61,416 nucleotides of DNA, from positions 1-61,416 of the forward strand of contig CAJIYX010000003.1 in assembly GCA_905181725.1 (NCBI GenBank). Reading direction: 5' to 3'. Below are positions 25,649 to 33,914 of the stretch, one piece after another; the stretch's first letter is position 1; each line of letters opens with the position of its first letter. The notes beneath the pieces were generated by a model. That model did no database searches. It had not been told where the DNA came from and saw only the letters and a list, made by a program, of their open reading frames with translations. Source of the DNA: Alphaproteobacteria bacterium UBA830 (lineage in GTDB: Bacteria > Pseudomonadota > Alphaproteobacteria > MPNO01 > UBA830). A program made the translations under genes and the position numbers.

Positions 25649-26158
25649 TTAGCGCGACCGGGCCCCGAAAACGACGACCCAGTAATGGCTGTAGCGCGGG
25701 CGTTTTCCCTCTCCAGACGGGACTGCGTAGCCTATTCCCGCCTCCAGATAGTCGCGGCTCAGCATGTTGTCGCGGTGGCCGGAGCTGGTCATCCACGATT
25801 GGACCGTAGTCTCGGGAGAGGACTGGCCTGCGGCAAGATTTTCCGCAATCGCCCGCCATGGGTAACCGGCACTTGCAATACGGTCCTGAAGGGCACGGCC
25901 ATCGGGCGACCGGTGGCCGACAAAATCACGGCGTGACATATCTGCTGCATGTTTCTGTGCCGCATCGGTCAGCCGCGCGTTCAGGGTCAATGCGCCGGCC
26001 CCATTCATGGCACGCTGTTGATTAACGTGTTTGAAGACGCGCTCGACGATACGGTGGTGAGCCGCCTCGCGGGTCTGGTCTGCAATAGCAGGGGGCGCCG
26101 CCGCGATAAACAATGCGGTGAGAAGGATCAGAAACAGGTGGTCACGCCGCACTCTCAT
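25649..26158 (-). CDS. CAP/SCP domain secreted protein
   Basis: About 169 residues from ATG 26158, with a signal peptide (MRVRRDHLFLILLTALFIAAAP). The CAP domain has VNQQRAMNGAGALTLNARLTDAAQKHAADM, the HRSPDGRALQDRIASAGY block with the first conserved His, WMTSSGHRDNMLS with the second, and GIGYAVPS near the end. Bacterial CAP proteins are extracytoplasmic; functions vary. Its start lies inside the 3' end of the acyl-CoA synthetase gene (26142), so it is probably the last gene of that operon. Confidence 0.88.
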   Translation of the reverse strand: MRVRRDHLFLILLTALFIAAAPPAIADQTREAAHHRIVERVFKHVNQQRAMNGAGALTLNARLTDAAQKHAADMSRRDFVGHRSPDGRALQDRIASAGYPWRAIAENLAAGQSSPETTVQSWMTSSGHRDNMLSRDYLEAGIGYAVPSGEGKRPRYSHYWVVVFGARSR

Positions 26159-27710
26159 CATCGCGGGCGATCTCGACGGCCTGAGCTTCGAGCGCACGGC
26201 GATCGATCTTGTTGGTGCCGCTCAGAGGCAGGACATCGACAAAGAATATGCGCCGCGGATGGGCGTAAACCGGGCCGTGTTTCAGCGCAAACTGCTTGAT
26301 TATTTCTTCGTCCGCCTCGGCACCGTCACGCTTGACGATCCAGGCAAACGGGACATGCGCCTTCAGGGTGTTGGGCGCCGGCACCACAACCGCCTGCATG
26401 ACGTCTGCGTGACGTTCCAGCATTGATTCCACATCGCCGGGATAGATATTTTCCCCGGCACAGACGAACATATCATCGGCCCGGTCGACGAAGAAATACC
26501 AGCCGGCGTCGTCGCGGCGCAGTATATCGCCGGTATCCATCCACCCGTCACCGGACAGAGCCTTTTTCGTCGCGTCAGGCAGGTTGTGATACCCCTTCAT
26601 AACGCCGGGGCTTTTGACATGGAGCACACCTTGGCTGTCGTCATCGCCGCCGACCAGTTTGATCTCGACCCCATCGATCGGGAAACCGACCGACGTGCGG
26701 GGCCGGGGAAGGCCGTCCGGGTGGGTCCAGGCGAACAGGATCGGTCCGCCCTCGGTGATGCCGTAATTCAGGTTCAGCTTTGCATCCGGGAAACGTACCG
26801 CCAGATTATCGAGCAGGTTGTCGGATGCAGGCGCTGAGCCCATCGAACAGTTCCGCACGGATGACAGATCAGTTTGGTCAAACAACGCCGCTTCCTGCAG
26901 GATCAGAGCATACATAGTCGGTACCCCGGTCAGCATGGTCAATTTGTAGCGTTCAATGGCCTTGATGTATTCCTTCGCATCGAAGCGCGAGAAAATGACA
27001 ATCCGACCGCCCGCCGACAGAGCCGATTTGACCGCCAGCAGAGCATTCTTATGATACAGCGGCGCCGAAATGACGGAACAGTCATCTGCGCGGATGTCAC
27101 GGCTTTCGACGATCTTGCCGATCATCCAGAGCTGGCCGTGATGGTCCAGCAGAACGCCTTTCGGCTTGCCAGTGGAACCAGATGTGTATGGCTGTTCGGC
27201 AACATCGTCGCCGCCCGCGAAGAAGGACGGGAATTGCTCGTCTGAATGGATGACGAAATCGCGGTAGGCATCGCTGCTGCCATGCCCCGCCCCGCCGCCT
27301 GCCAGTTCCGCAGCGCTCGGGAACGTCAGCGTACGGACGCCATCGGGCACCCTTTCCGCCTGATTGGCATCGGCAAAGACGGCCTTCATATCGGCGTCCT
27401 TGACGATGTATTCAACCGTATCGTCCGGCAGTTTAACGTTGATCATCACCGGCACGCAGCCGGCACGCATCGCCCCGAACAGGACTTCGAGGAATTCGAC
27501 CCGGTTCAGCGCCAGGATACCGATCCGGTCGCCGGGTTCAACTCCGGCAACGAGAAGCCCGTTGGCGACAGCATCGCACGCAGCGTTGAAATCGCGGTAA
27601 GAAAATTCCCGCGGATTGGCCGTGTCATAGAGATCCACGACAGCGACCTGGTCCGAATTGGCGTGGGCGATGAAGACATCGCCGAGGTTTCCCGACTCCG
27701 AGAGGTTCAT
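26142..27710 (-). CDS. Class I adenylate-forming acyl-CoA synthetase
   Basis: 522 residues. AMP-binding P-loop QPYTSGSTGKPKGVLLDHHG (about 172-191), LNYGITEGGP (A5-like, about 316), DGWMDTGDILRRDDAGWYFFVDRADDMF (A7/A8, about 395-422) and the terminal catalytic Lys in SGTNKIDRRAL (A10). It activates a carboxylic acid to acyl-AMP and acyl-CoA. Located 13 bases after an MDR reductase on the same strand. Substrate is not evident from the sequence. Confidence 0.9.
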   Translation of the reverse strand: MNLSESGNLGDVFIAHANSDQVAVVDLYDTANPREFSYRDFNAACDAVANGLLVAGVEPGDRIGILALNRVEFLEVLFGAMRAGCVPVMINVKLPDDTVEYIVKDADMKAVFADANQAERVPDGVRTLTFPSAAELAGGGAGHGSSDAYRDFVIHSDEQFPSFFAGGDDVAEQPYTSGSTGKPKGVLLDHHGQLWMIGKIVESRDIRADDCSVISAPLYHKNALLAVKSALSAGGRIVIFSRFDAKEYIKAIERYKLTMLTGVPTMYALILQEAALFDQTDLSSVRNCSMGSAPASDNLLDNLAVRFPDAKLNLNYGITEGGPILFAWTHPDGLPRPRTSVGFPIDGVEIKLVGGDDDSQGVLHVKSPGVMKGYHNLPDATKKALSGDGWMDTGDILRRDDAGWYFFVDRADDMFVCAGENIYPGDVESMLERHADVMQAVVVPAPNTLKAHVPFAWIVKRDGAEADEEIIKQFALKHGPVYAHPRRIFFVDVLPLSGTNKIDRRALEAQAVEIARDDESAA

Positions 27711-27723
27711 TTCCGCAGTCCTG

Positions 27724-28731
27724 CTACGGTGTAATGACGATCTTGCCGATCACTTCGCGATCGCGAAGCTGACGAACGCCTTCAGCCGTCTGTTCGAGCG
27801 GCAGAACCGTGTCGATCACCGGCTTGAGCTTGCCGTCCGCAATCAGCTGCATCAGGGTTTCGAGATCTTCAATCGCCCAGGAATTGGATCCCAGGATCTT
27901 GAGCTCGAATGTCCAGACATAGCGCAGATCTTCGGTTGGATCAAAACCGGCGGTCGCGCCACAGGTCAGGATCTTACCACCACGCTGGGTCGCCTTGAGC
28001 GAAGGCACCCATGTGTCGCCGCCGGTGAAATTGATCACCACGTCGACACCGCCTTCGTATTTGCGACGATGCGGCTTTCCGTAAATGCCGTAGATCTGTT
28101 TTTCGAAATCGGTGTAATCGATAACGTGATCCGCACCCCAGGCCCTGAGTGCCTCGAGCTTGTCGGGGCTTGAGCCTGCCGCGACGACCTCGCAACCCAT
28201 CATTTTGGCCAGCAGCACGCAGCAGGATCCGACACCGCCGGACGCGCCGAGGATCAACACTTTCTCGCCGCCCTTCATGCCGCCATTGGTAATCATCATG
28301 CGATGCGCCGTACCGTAGGCAACCGGCAAAGCCGCCGCCTGCTCGTAGGAACATCCTTCAGGAATTTTGATCAGCCGCGTGGCATCGACAGCGCAAAGCT
28401 CGGCGGTCCCGCCATCGAGCATCTCGCCCATCAGGCCTTTTTCAGGCGCGACCGGATCCAGCGGATTGACCAGCACACGATCACCGATCGACCAGCCTTC
28501 AACACCAGCGCCGATTTCCTTAATCTCACCCGAAATATCGAGCCCGATCACGATCGGGAGCGGCACCTTGATGCCGGGCATGCCCTTGGTCGTGAAGACG
28601 TCGTGATAGTTCAGCGACGTCGCGCCGACGCGAATGATAACCTGGCCTTCACCGCATTCCGGATCGGCGTAATCTTCGTGATATGTGAGATTCTCAATAT
28701 CACCGTGTTCGTGCAGAACAACTGCGCGCAC
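27724..28731 (-). CDS. Zinc-binding MDR family quinone oxidoreductase/enoyl reductase-like
   Basis: 335 residues, starting at GTG 28731 after AGGGGAG. GroES-like N-terminal part (GATSLNYHDVFTTKGMPG) and Rossmann motif VLILGASGGVGSCCVLLAKMMG (about 169-190). The NYHD motif and absence of the structural-zinc cysteine lobe place it with quinone oxidoreductase/crotonyl-CoA reductase-like MDRs. Likely NADPH-dependent reduction of an enone or enoyl-CoA. First gene of an operon with the acyl-CoA synthetase and the CAP protein. Confidence 0.9.
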   Translation of the reverse strand: MRAVVLHEHGDIENLTYHEDYADPECGEGQVIIRVGATSLNYHDVFTTKGMPGIKVPLPIVIGLDISGEIKEIGAGVEGWSIGDRVLVNPLDPVAPEKGLMGEMLDGGTAELCAVDATRLIKIPEGCSYEQAAALPVAYGTAHRMMITNGGMKGGEKVLILGASGGVGSCCVLLAKMMGCEVVAAGSSPDKLEALRAWGADHVIDYTDFEKQIYGIYGKPHRRKYEGGVDVVINFTGGDTWVPSLKATQRGGKILTCGATAGFDPTEDLRYVWTFELKILGSNSWAIEDLETLMQLIADGKLKPVIDTVLPLEQTAEGVRQLRDREVIGKIVITP

Positions 28732-28817
28732 TTTAATTCTCCCCTTTGACGCAAAGCGTGTCCCGCCATTGGCGGGAAATCCCGTTATGGCGGAGTAACG
28801 CGTTTAACCGGCTGCCG

Positions 28818-29348
28818 TCAAGCGATGGCGGCAGCGGTTTCCTGATATATTTTGACCACGTTGGGCCCGAGTTTGACGGAATTTCCGCCATAAACATGCA
28901 CGGATACTGCGGCCTTGTGGGTCGGATTGTGCATGCAATGTATGTCACCACCGCCGACGGGCAAGTGCGCAACGCCGCCCGGCAGGTGCTTGACCATCTC
29001 AACCGCAATGGCATCCGTGCAGGACGGGTCGTTCGATGCCGGCCGATACAGCGTTTCCTCGATTACACCCTCAAAGACACCAAAGGTGCACCATGTCTTG
29101 TGATCGTGGATTGGCGAGACAATCCCGGCCGGCCAGACGGCGGCAATAATTGAAAAATCGTCATTGGGGCAGAGAAAAACATCGTGGCGACCATACCCTT
29201 CGGAAGGACACGCCTTGTGTTCCGCCGATAGCAGGTCTTTATCCACCAGAATCTCTGGCAGGTATTCAGCGATCAGTCCCGGTACGTTCTCAACAGGATT
29301 ATCCGCCACCAGGCGTCCGACCGTTTTACAAAACTGCTTGAGTTCCAT
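28818..29348 (-). CDS. Cysteine dioxygenase type I-like cupin protein
   Basis: About 176 residues from the ATG at 29348 (an upstream ATG at 29375 is also in frame). The cupin motif fits the CDO form exactly: G-x5-H-x-H in GIVSPIHDHKTWC, then Cys at three residues instead of Glu, then six residues and Gly (FGVFEG). Motif 2 is DIHCMHN (His-x3-Asn). In CDO this Cys forms the thioether cross-link with a Tyr; VHVYGG supplies a candidate. Family reaction: oxidation of cysteine (or a related thiol) to the sulfinate with Fe(II) and O2. Divergent from an Lrp-type regulator. Confidence 0.8.
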   Translation of the reverse strand: MELKQFCKTVGRLVADNPVENVPGLIAEYLPEILVDKDLLSAEHKACPSEGYGRHDVFLCPNDDFSIIAAVWPAGIVSPIHDHKTWCTFGVFEGVIEETLYRPASNDPSCTDAIAVEMVKHLPGGVAHLPVGGGDIHCMHNPTHKAAVSVHVYGGNSVKLGPNVVKIYQETAAAIA

Positions 29349-29502
29349 ATCTTGGCAACCTTTTCTGAGGGACATTTAACCCTGAAACTTCTGCCAAACA
29401 GTTTACAGATTTTGCGCGACAAGTGTTTTCTTACTTTCCACGTGATTCAGGTTATTGAGCATGGTATTCTATGTTTTGGGGTAGATAAGAGATAATTTCA
29501 CT
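29349..29502. promoter_or_regulatory. Divergent promoter region, CDO-like gene/Lrp regulator
   Basis: 154 AT-rich bases between divergent genes, with TTTTGCGCGACAAGTGTTTTCTT and repeated TATT/AATA segments, as expected for an Lrp-type autoregulated promoter. No exact dyad singled out. Confidence 0.4.
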
Positions 29503-29961
29503 ATGGCTGCGATCGACAAGAAAATTTTGGATATCCTACAGGAAGACACAACTCTTGCGGTCGCAGATATCGCCAAGAAAGTAGGCCTATCGACGACCCC
29601 CTGCTGGCGTCGCATTCAGAAGTTGGAGACCGCAGGCGTAATCCGGTCCCGGGTCGCGCTGCTGGACGCCGAGAAGCTCAATGCAGGCGTCACGGTTTTC
29701 GTGTCGATCCGAACGGACAAGCATGATGCCGCCTGGTATCAGAGTTTTTCGCGGGCAGTGAATGCCTTCACTGAAGTCGTCGAATTTTACCGGATGTCAG
29801 GCGACATCGATTACCTGCTGCGGGTCGTGGTGCCGGATATCGGTGCTTATGACCGCTTTTATCAGCGGCTGATCGCACAGGTAGAGCTTTATGACGTCAG
29901 TTCGTCATTTTCGATGGAACAGATCAAATATACGACCGCGCTGCCGCTGGACTACGCCTGA
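29503..29961 (+). CDS. Lrp/AsnC family transcriptional regulator
   Basis: 152 residues. N-terminal HTH (KKILDILQEDTTLAVADIAK, KKVGLSTTPCWRRIQKLETAG) and C-terminal RAM ligand domain (VVEFYRMSGDIDYLLRVVVPDIGAYDRFYQRL). Lrp-type proteins sense amino acids. Its position divergent from a cysteine-dioxygenase-like gene and beside ChaC suggests that it senses cysteine or a related thiol, as in DecR/CyuR-type systems; this is inference. Its end overlaps the end of the convergent chaC gene by ten bases. Confidence 0.93.
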   Translation: MAAIDKKILDILQEDTTLAVADIAKKVGLSTTPCWRRIQKLETAGVIRSRVALLDAEKLNAGVTVFVSIRTDKHDAAWYQSFSRAVNAFTEVVEFYRMSGDIDYLLRVVVPDIGAYDRFYQRLIAQVELYDVSSSFSMEQIKYTTALPLDYA

Positions 29962-30572
29962 CGGGATTGTCCGGCATCGGCGACATGCCGCGCGAGATCG
30001 AAGACATGCGGATCTTCCGCGCCGATCTCCGCCAGTGCCCGTGCCAGTTCTACGACGTATTCGGTATTTTGCCCCGAAGGCCCTTTACTCGATAGCACCT
30101 GCGCCGCGATCTCCGGCAGCGGCGCTTCCCCCAGCCAGTTCGGGTTGCCGGGCGTTGCTATATAAATCAACCCGTCAGCGGGACGGTGGTCGGTTCCCGG
30201 GAACGCCATTTCCGTATGATGCAGCGAATACCCACCCTTTTCACGGTAATCGAGATGACTGATCACCTCATCCCGGCTTTGGGCTGAAATCAGATAGGCA
30301 CGGCCCCAGCAAACAGCCGAAGGATCCTCGATCAACGTCACGACCCGACCCGGCTCGCCGGGTATGCCACGATGGTCGGTTGAGCCCTGCCAGAACCGCC
30401 GCCCCCATCCGTCAATCGTCGCGACACGAGTTTCCTCAAACGGAAAATCTGGCCGCCAGACAAGCGATCCATAGCCGAACACCCAGACATCGCTCACCTG
30501 CGGCGGCTCAGACGAGGGGGAATGGGTCCTGTCCTCCTGTATGAAGTACAAAACACGCTCCCATGCCGGCAT
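29952..30572 (-). CDS. chaC: Gamma-glutamylcyclotransferase, ChaC-like
   Basis: Up to 206 residues. The cyclotransferase signature YGSLVWRP (after VWVFGYG) and the catalytic Glu in HLDYREKGGYSLH are present, as in ChaC enzymes that split glutathione into 5-oxoproline and Cys-Gly. The frame starts at ATG 30572, inside the VOC gene; the GTG at 30497, just after the VOC stop, is a possible alternative and would give about 181 residues. Beside a CDO-like gene, so glutathione-derived cysteine could be oxidised by its neighbour. Confidence 0.87.
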   Translation of the reverse strand: MPAWERVLYFIQEDRTHSPSSEPPQVSDVWVFGYGSLVWRPDFPFEETRVATIDGWGRRFWQGSTDHRGIPGEPGRVVTLIEDPSAVCWGRAYLISAQSRDEVISHLDYREKGGYSLHHTEMAFPGTDHRPADGLIYIATPGNPNWLGEAPLPEIAAQVLSSKGPSGQNTEYVVELARALAEIGAEDPHVFDLARHVADAGQSRQA

Positions 30573-31437
30573 CAGGTGAGACGATCACACACCCATCCGT
30601 ATCGCCAACCAACGGCACACCCTTTGCGGCCAGAAATGACCGGGTCGCGTCGATATCCGCGCTGCGGATCGACACGGCAGCGATGAACGGCATGCTCGGG
30701 ATATCGATGCCCGGCAATAGACGGTGACAATCAGCTGGATCGCAGATTGTCAGGCGTCCACGGTCAAGATCGATCAGGTATCCTCGCCCTTGCGCTTTCT
30801 TAAGCATGCCCGTGAAACGCTCGTAGCGTAGCGCTGCTTCTTCAGGGTCATCTGCACAGATCAGCAGGCCGGACAACATGTCGAGGCCGTTTTCATCCGC
30901 GGTAACCGAGGGCTGCCAGACAACATCGGGCGTATCTTGGCTCAGCACCTGAACGCGCCCTTCGGCCATTGCATCGGACGGCAGCCGAATGACGGAGAAC
31001 GCGGCCGTTCCCTCCTCGCCCGCATCAAGCGGCATGGGACGGCGCAGTGCAATCGGCGGTTCCGGTGCAAAACCGGCGTTTCTCAGTTGCTCGGTTGCCG
31101 CCTCTGTATCGCCAACTGTAAAGGCAATGAGATGCAGCCCGGTATACCGGGCCAGGCCCGCATCCATCTGTGCGGTGATGGCGGATTCAACCTCGGGCAC
31201 CCTGGTCAGGACCTCGAGATATCCCCGGCGGATCATCGCGCACCTGTTCGCGGTGCCGGACGGAACCCGGCTGCCGTCAGCCTGTTCGTTCATGTGGACG
31301 GTAAACGGCGTCAGGGGGAACCCGAGGCGATTAAAGGCAACGGAGGCCGCGACCATGTCGGGGACAAACCAGCCGACATGGTCGAGGAATATCTGACCCG
31401 CTTGCGGGGTCTGAGGATTATTGGAATGTTCTGTCAT
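30508..31437 (-). CDS. Glyoxalase-like (VOC) domain protein, tandem
   Basis: 309 residues from ATG 31437. N-terminal Glyoxalase_3-like unit starting IFLDHVGWFVPDMVAASVAFNRLGF, with RRGYLEVLTRV and later HLIAFTVGDTEAATEQLRNAGF; a second VOC-like half from about residue 190. The longer frame to 31755 runs through the divergent promoter and is not used. Such proteins include lactoylglutathione-lyase-like and dioxygenase-like enzymes; the reaction is not known. Its 3' end overlaps the proposed upstream start of chaC. Confidence 0.82.
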   Translation of the reverse strand: MTEHSNNPQTPQAGQIFLDHVGWFVPDMVAASVAFNRLGFPLTPFTVHMNEQADGSRVPSGTANRCAMIRRGYLEVLTRVPEVESAITAQMDAGLARYTGLHLIAFTVGDTEAATEQLRNAGFAPEPPIALRRPMPLDAGEEGTAAFSVIRLPSDAMAEGRVQVLSQDTPDVVWQPSVTADENGLDMLSGLLICADDPEEAALRYERFTGMLKKAQGRGYLIDLDRGRLTICDPADCHRLLPGIDIPSMPFIAAVSIRSADIDATRSFLAAKGVPLVGDTDGCVIVSPDAGMGACFVLHTGGQDPFPLV

Positions 31438-31737
31438 ATCGGCGCACAGATTAACGCCACAACCTTGAAATGTCCCGCACGAGAGGCTCAAGCCGCCGAA
31501 TCTGCCTCTAATGTCCGCCATAGACACGATTCGCGGGTACGGATAGACTTTTTGTATAAAAAAGCGGCATTCAAGCCGATCAGGCGAACGTCCTGTTAAG
31601 GGGGCGCCGGACCGGTCAAAGCTCAGACCCCAAGGCGGTAACGGACGATCAAAATTCCCGGGACGACCAAATAATAAGAAGTCGACCGCTCTGCGGCTAC
31701 GTAGGTCAGAATCAAAAGAGAAGTGACGGGGAATACC
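31438..31737. promoter_or_regulatory. Divergent intergenic region before the NCS2 permease
   Basis: 300 bases without a gene. A possible promoter for the permease is TTTTTGTATAAAA at about 31549-31561. The remaining 170-base leader before the ATG at 31738 has GC-rich inverted segments (for example near 31605-31640 and 31680-31710) and may be structured; no known riboswitch was recognised by eye. Confidence 0.35.
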
Positions 31738-33105
31738 ATGACTGATGCCAATCAATTAAGAGACCCGAATTACAAGCCACCTCTGGCCCAAGCGGTACCG
31801 CTAGGCATACAGCACGTACTCGCGATGTTTGCCGGCAATATAACCGTGCCGCTTATCGTGGCACTTGCCGCCGGGCCGCAATACATCACGGTTCTCATAC
31901 AAATTGCGCTGCTTGCCGCCGGCCTTGCGACATTGATACAGACGGTCGGCATCGGGCCAATCGGCTCCCGCCTGCCTATCGTGCAGGGGACCAGCTTTGC
32001 CTATATCGGTATTCTCACCGGCGCCCTCAAAAGTGGCGCAACACTCGCCGCCGTTTTTGGCGCCTCGCTTGTCGGCGGGCTGTTTCAGATGGTTCTCGGG
32101 TATTTTATCCCGCAGATCCGCAAGTGGATCCCGGCGCTGGTATCCGGCGTCGTCGTCATGACTATCGGCTTTACGCTGCTGCCGGTCGGCATCAAATATT
32201 CAGCTGGTTGTGGCGCCTACCCGGCACCGTTCTGCCAGGCAGGCGGGTTCGGAGATGCCAAGCACTGGCTGCTGGCCCTGTTCGTGATCCTGGTCACGCT
32301 GCTGATCCGGCGCTACGGCAAGGGGATCTGGTCTACGGCATCTATTTTTCTAGGCCTGGTGGTTGGCTATCTCGTCGCCATCCCCCTCGGGATGGTCAAC
32401 GGCAAGAAAGTCGACGCCATCAGCAGTGCGAGCTGGTTTGGTCTCCCCGATACGCATTTCGGGCTCGAGTTCACGACCCCAGCCGCCATCGGCCTGATCG
32501 GCCTGATGTGCATCATGGCCTTCATCACAACGATCGAGACGGTCGGTGACATCTCGGGCGTCACGATGGGCGGTGCCGACCGGGAACCGACCGACAAGGA
32601 ACTAAAAGGCGGCGTCATGGCGGACGGGCTGGGCTCGGCCGTGGTTGCGCTGTTCGGCGGGCTGCCGAACACGTCGTACAGCCAGAATGTCGGCCTTGTC
32701 TCGTTTACCAAGATGATGAGCCGGCATGTGGTCACGATCGGAGCGTTCTTCCTGATCCTATGCGGATTGATGCCAAAACTGGCGGCGGTAATCGCCGCCA
32801 TGCCGGAACCCGTACTTGGCGGTGCCGCTATCGTCATGTTCGGCATGATCGTTGCCGCCGGGATGAAGCTGGTCGGCCAGTCGGGCTATACGACCCGCAA
32901 CATGCTGATCGTCGCCATCTCGCTCGGCCTCGGTCTGGGATTGTGGCAGGTCAATCAGCTTGCCACGATGGCGAAGTTTGGTCCGCTTCCCGTGGAGATC
33001 CTGCCGGCCTGGTCGGTGCCGCTGTTTGTGTCCGGCATCGTTGTGTCAGGGCTATGCGCCGCGATTATGAACGCGGTCATGCCACACGAAGACGAAGCGA
33101 GCTAG
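31738..33105 (+). CDS. NCS2 family uracil-xanthine permease
   Basis: 455 residues, about 14 membrane segments. Signature regions: AVPLGIQHVLAMFAGNITVP at the start, LPIVQGTSFAYIG (about 73-85), IETVGDISGVTMGG (the NCS2 ETxG... motif) and GLPNTSYSQNVGLVSFTKMMSRH (about 305-327). H+-driven uptake of uracil, xanthine or urate. ATG 31738 follows GGGGAATACC, better than the GTG at 31723. Followed by a clear terminator. Ends with TAG. Confidence 0.93.
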   Translation: MTDANQLRDPNYKPPLAQAVPLGIQHVLAMFAGNITVPLIVALAAGPQYITVLIQIALLAAGLATLIQTVGIGPIGSRLPIVQGTSFAYIGILTGALKSGATLAAVFGASLVGGLFQMVLGYFIPQIRKWIPALVSGVVVMTIGFTLLPVGIKYSAGCGAYPAPFCQAGGFGDAKHWLLALFVILVTLLIRRYGKGIWSTASIFLGLVVGYLVAIPLGMVNGKKVDAISSASWFGLPDTHFGLEFTTPAAIGLIGLMCIMAFITTIETVGDISGVTMGGADREPTDKELKGGVMADGLGSAVVALFGGLPNTSYSQNVGLVSFTKMMSRHVVTIGAFFLILCGLMPKLAAVIAAMPEPVLGGAAIVMFGMIVAAGMKLVGQSGYTTRNMLIVAISLGLGLGLWQVNQLATMAKFGPLPVEILPAWSVPLFVSGIVVSGLCAAIMNAVMPHEDEAS

Positions 33106-33128
33106 TTTAGGCGTCGCTCTAAAAATTA

Positions 33129-33159
33129 CCCCGCGCCGCGATTGCGGCCCGGGGTTTTT
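33129..33159 (+). terminator. Terminator after the permease gene
   Basis: Stem CCCCGCGCCGC at 33129-33139 pairs with GCGGCCCGGGG at 33144-33154 with one mismatch, followed by TTTTT. A second hairpin, CCGGCGTT/AACGCCGG, lies at about 33173-33190 near the end of the RTX fragment. Confidence 0.85.
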
Positions 33160-33220
33160 GTTTGCCGGATTCCGGCGTTTTAACGCCGGATCAAATGACC
33201 AGACACCCGTGTCGACATCG

Positions 33221-33829
33221 TTAGCCGCCACGTTCTGCAGAGTGACAAGTGTGCGGTGAGCCGGCGCCGCCTGCACCGCCGCCATCTATCTGGACCAGCG
33301 TATCGGCACCGGACTGGGTCAGCGGGACAATTCCATCTCCAAACGCGTCATTACCGGTATAGCCCAAATTACCCATGAGATAGCTGATATCCAGTGCATC
33401 CGACAGACTGCTGGTCGCAAAGTCCGTGACCGTATCGCCCTTATCGCTGAGGTCCGCATAGACGAACGTATCCGCGCCAGCACCACCGGCCATCGTGTCC
33501 TCGGAGGCGCCGCCATACAGGGTATCGGCACCATCATGGCCGAACATACGGTCACGCCCGGCGCCGCCATTGATGACATCGTCACCATCGCCGCCAAGCA
33601 TCCAGTCATTACCGCCTTCGCCATTCAGCGTGTAGTTGCCGGCATCGCCCTGGATGTGGTCGCCGCCGTCACCGGAATTGATCACGTCGTTGCCGGCACC
33701 GCCATAGAGCGCATCGAACTGATCGCCGCCGTTCAGCGTATCGGCGCCATCGCCACCGCGCAGCGTGTCGAGACCACCATTGCCGGTCAGGATGTTATCG
33801 CCGGCAGTGCCGATATCGGCACCAAGCAT
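33221..33829 (-). pseudogene. RTX (hemolysin-type calcium-binding repeat) protein fragment, frameshifted
   Basis: About 202 readable residues with glycine/aspartate nonapeptide repeats (for example GGDGADTLNGG, GGAGNDVINSG, GGDGDDVINGGAG, GGAGADTFVYADLSD), which bind Ca2+ and form beta rolls in type I-secreted proteins. There is no enzymatic N-terminal domain. The usual C-terminus is broken: after GAGSPH the expected TLVTLQNVAANDVDTGVWSF continues in another frame from about 33255 down to 33190. The frame upstream of 33829 runs through the tctC promoter and is not protein-like. Probably the end of a larger RTX gene that has decayed. Repeats are certain. Confidence 0.75.
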
Positions 33830-33914
33830 ACAAAATCTTGTAATGGGCAGGATTCTAAGCCAGCCTCCCGCACACAATAACGAAACGGGCAAAAGCCCAA
33901 AACGGGAGAAAACA

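Noticed and set aside
31438-31737. A purine or xanthine riboswitch before the NCS2 permease
   Set aside because: Leader is long enough, but no consensus core could be recognised by eye; needs a covariance search.
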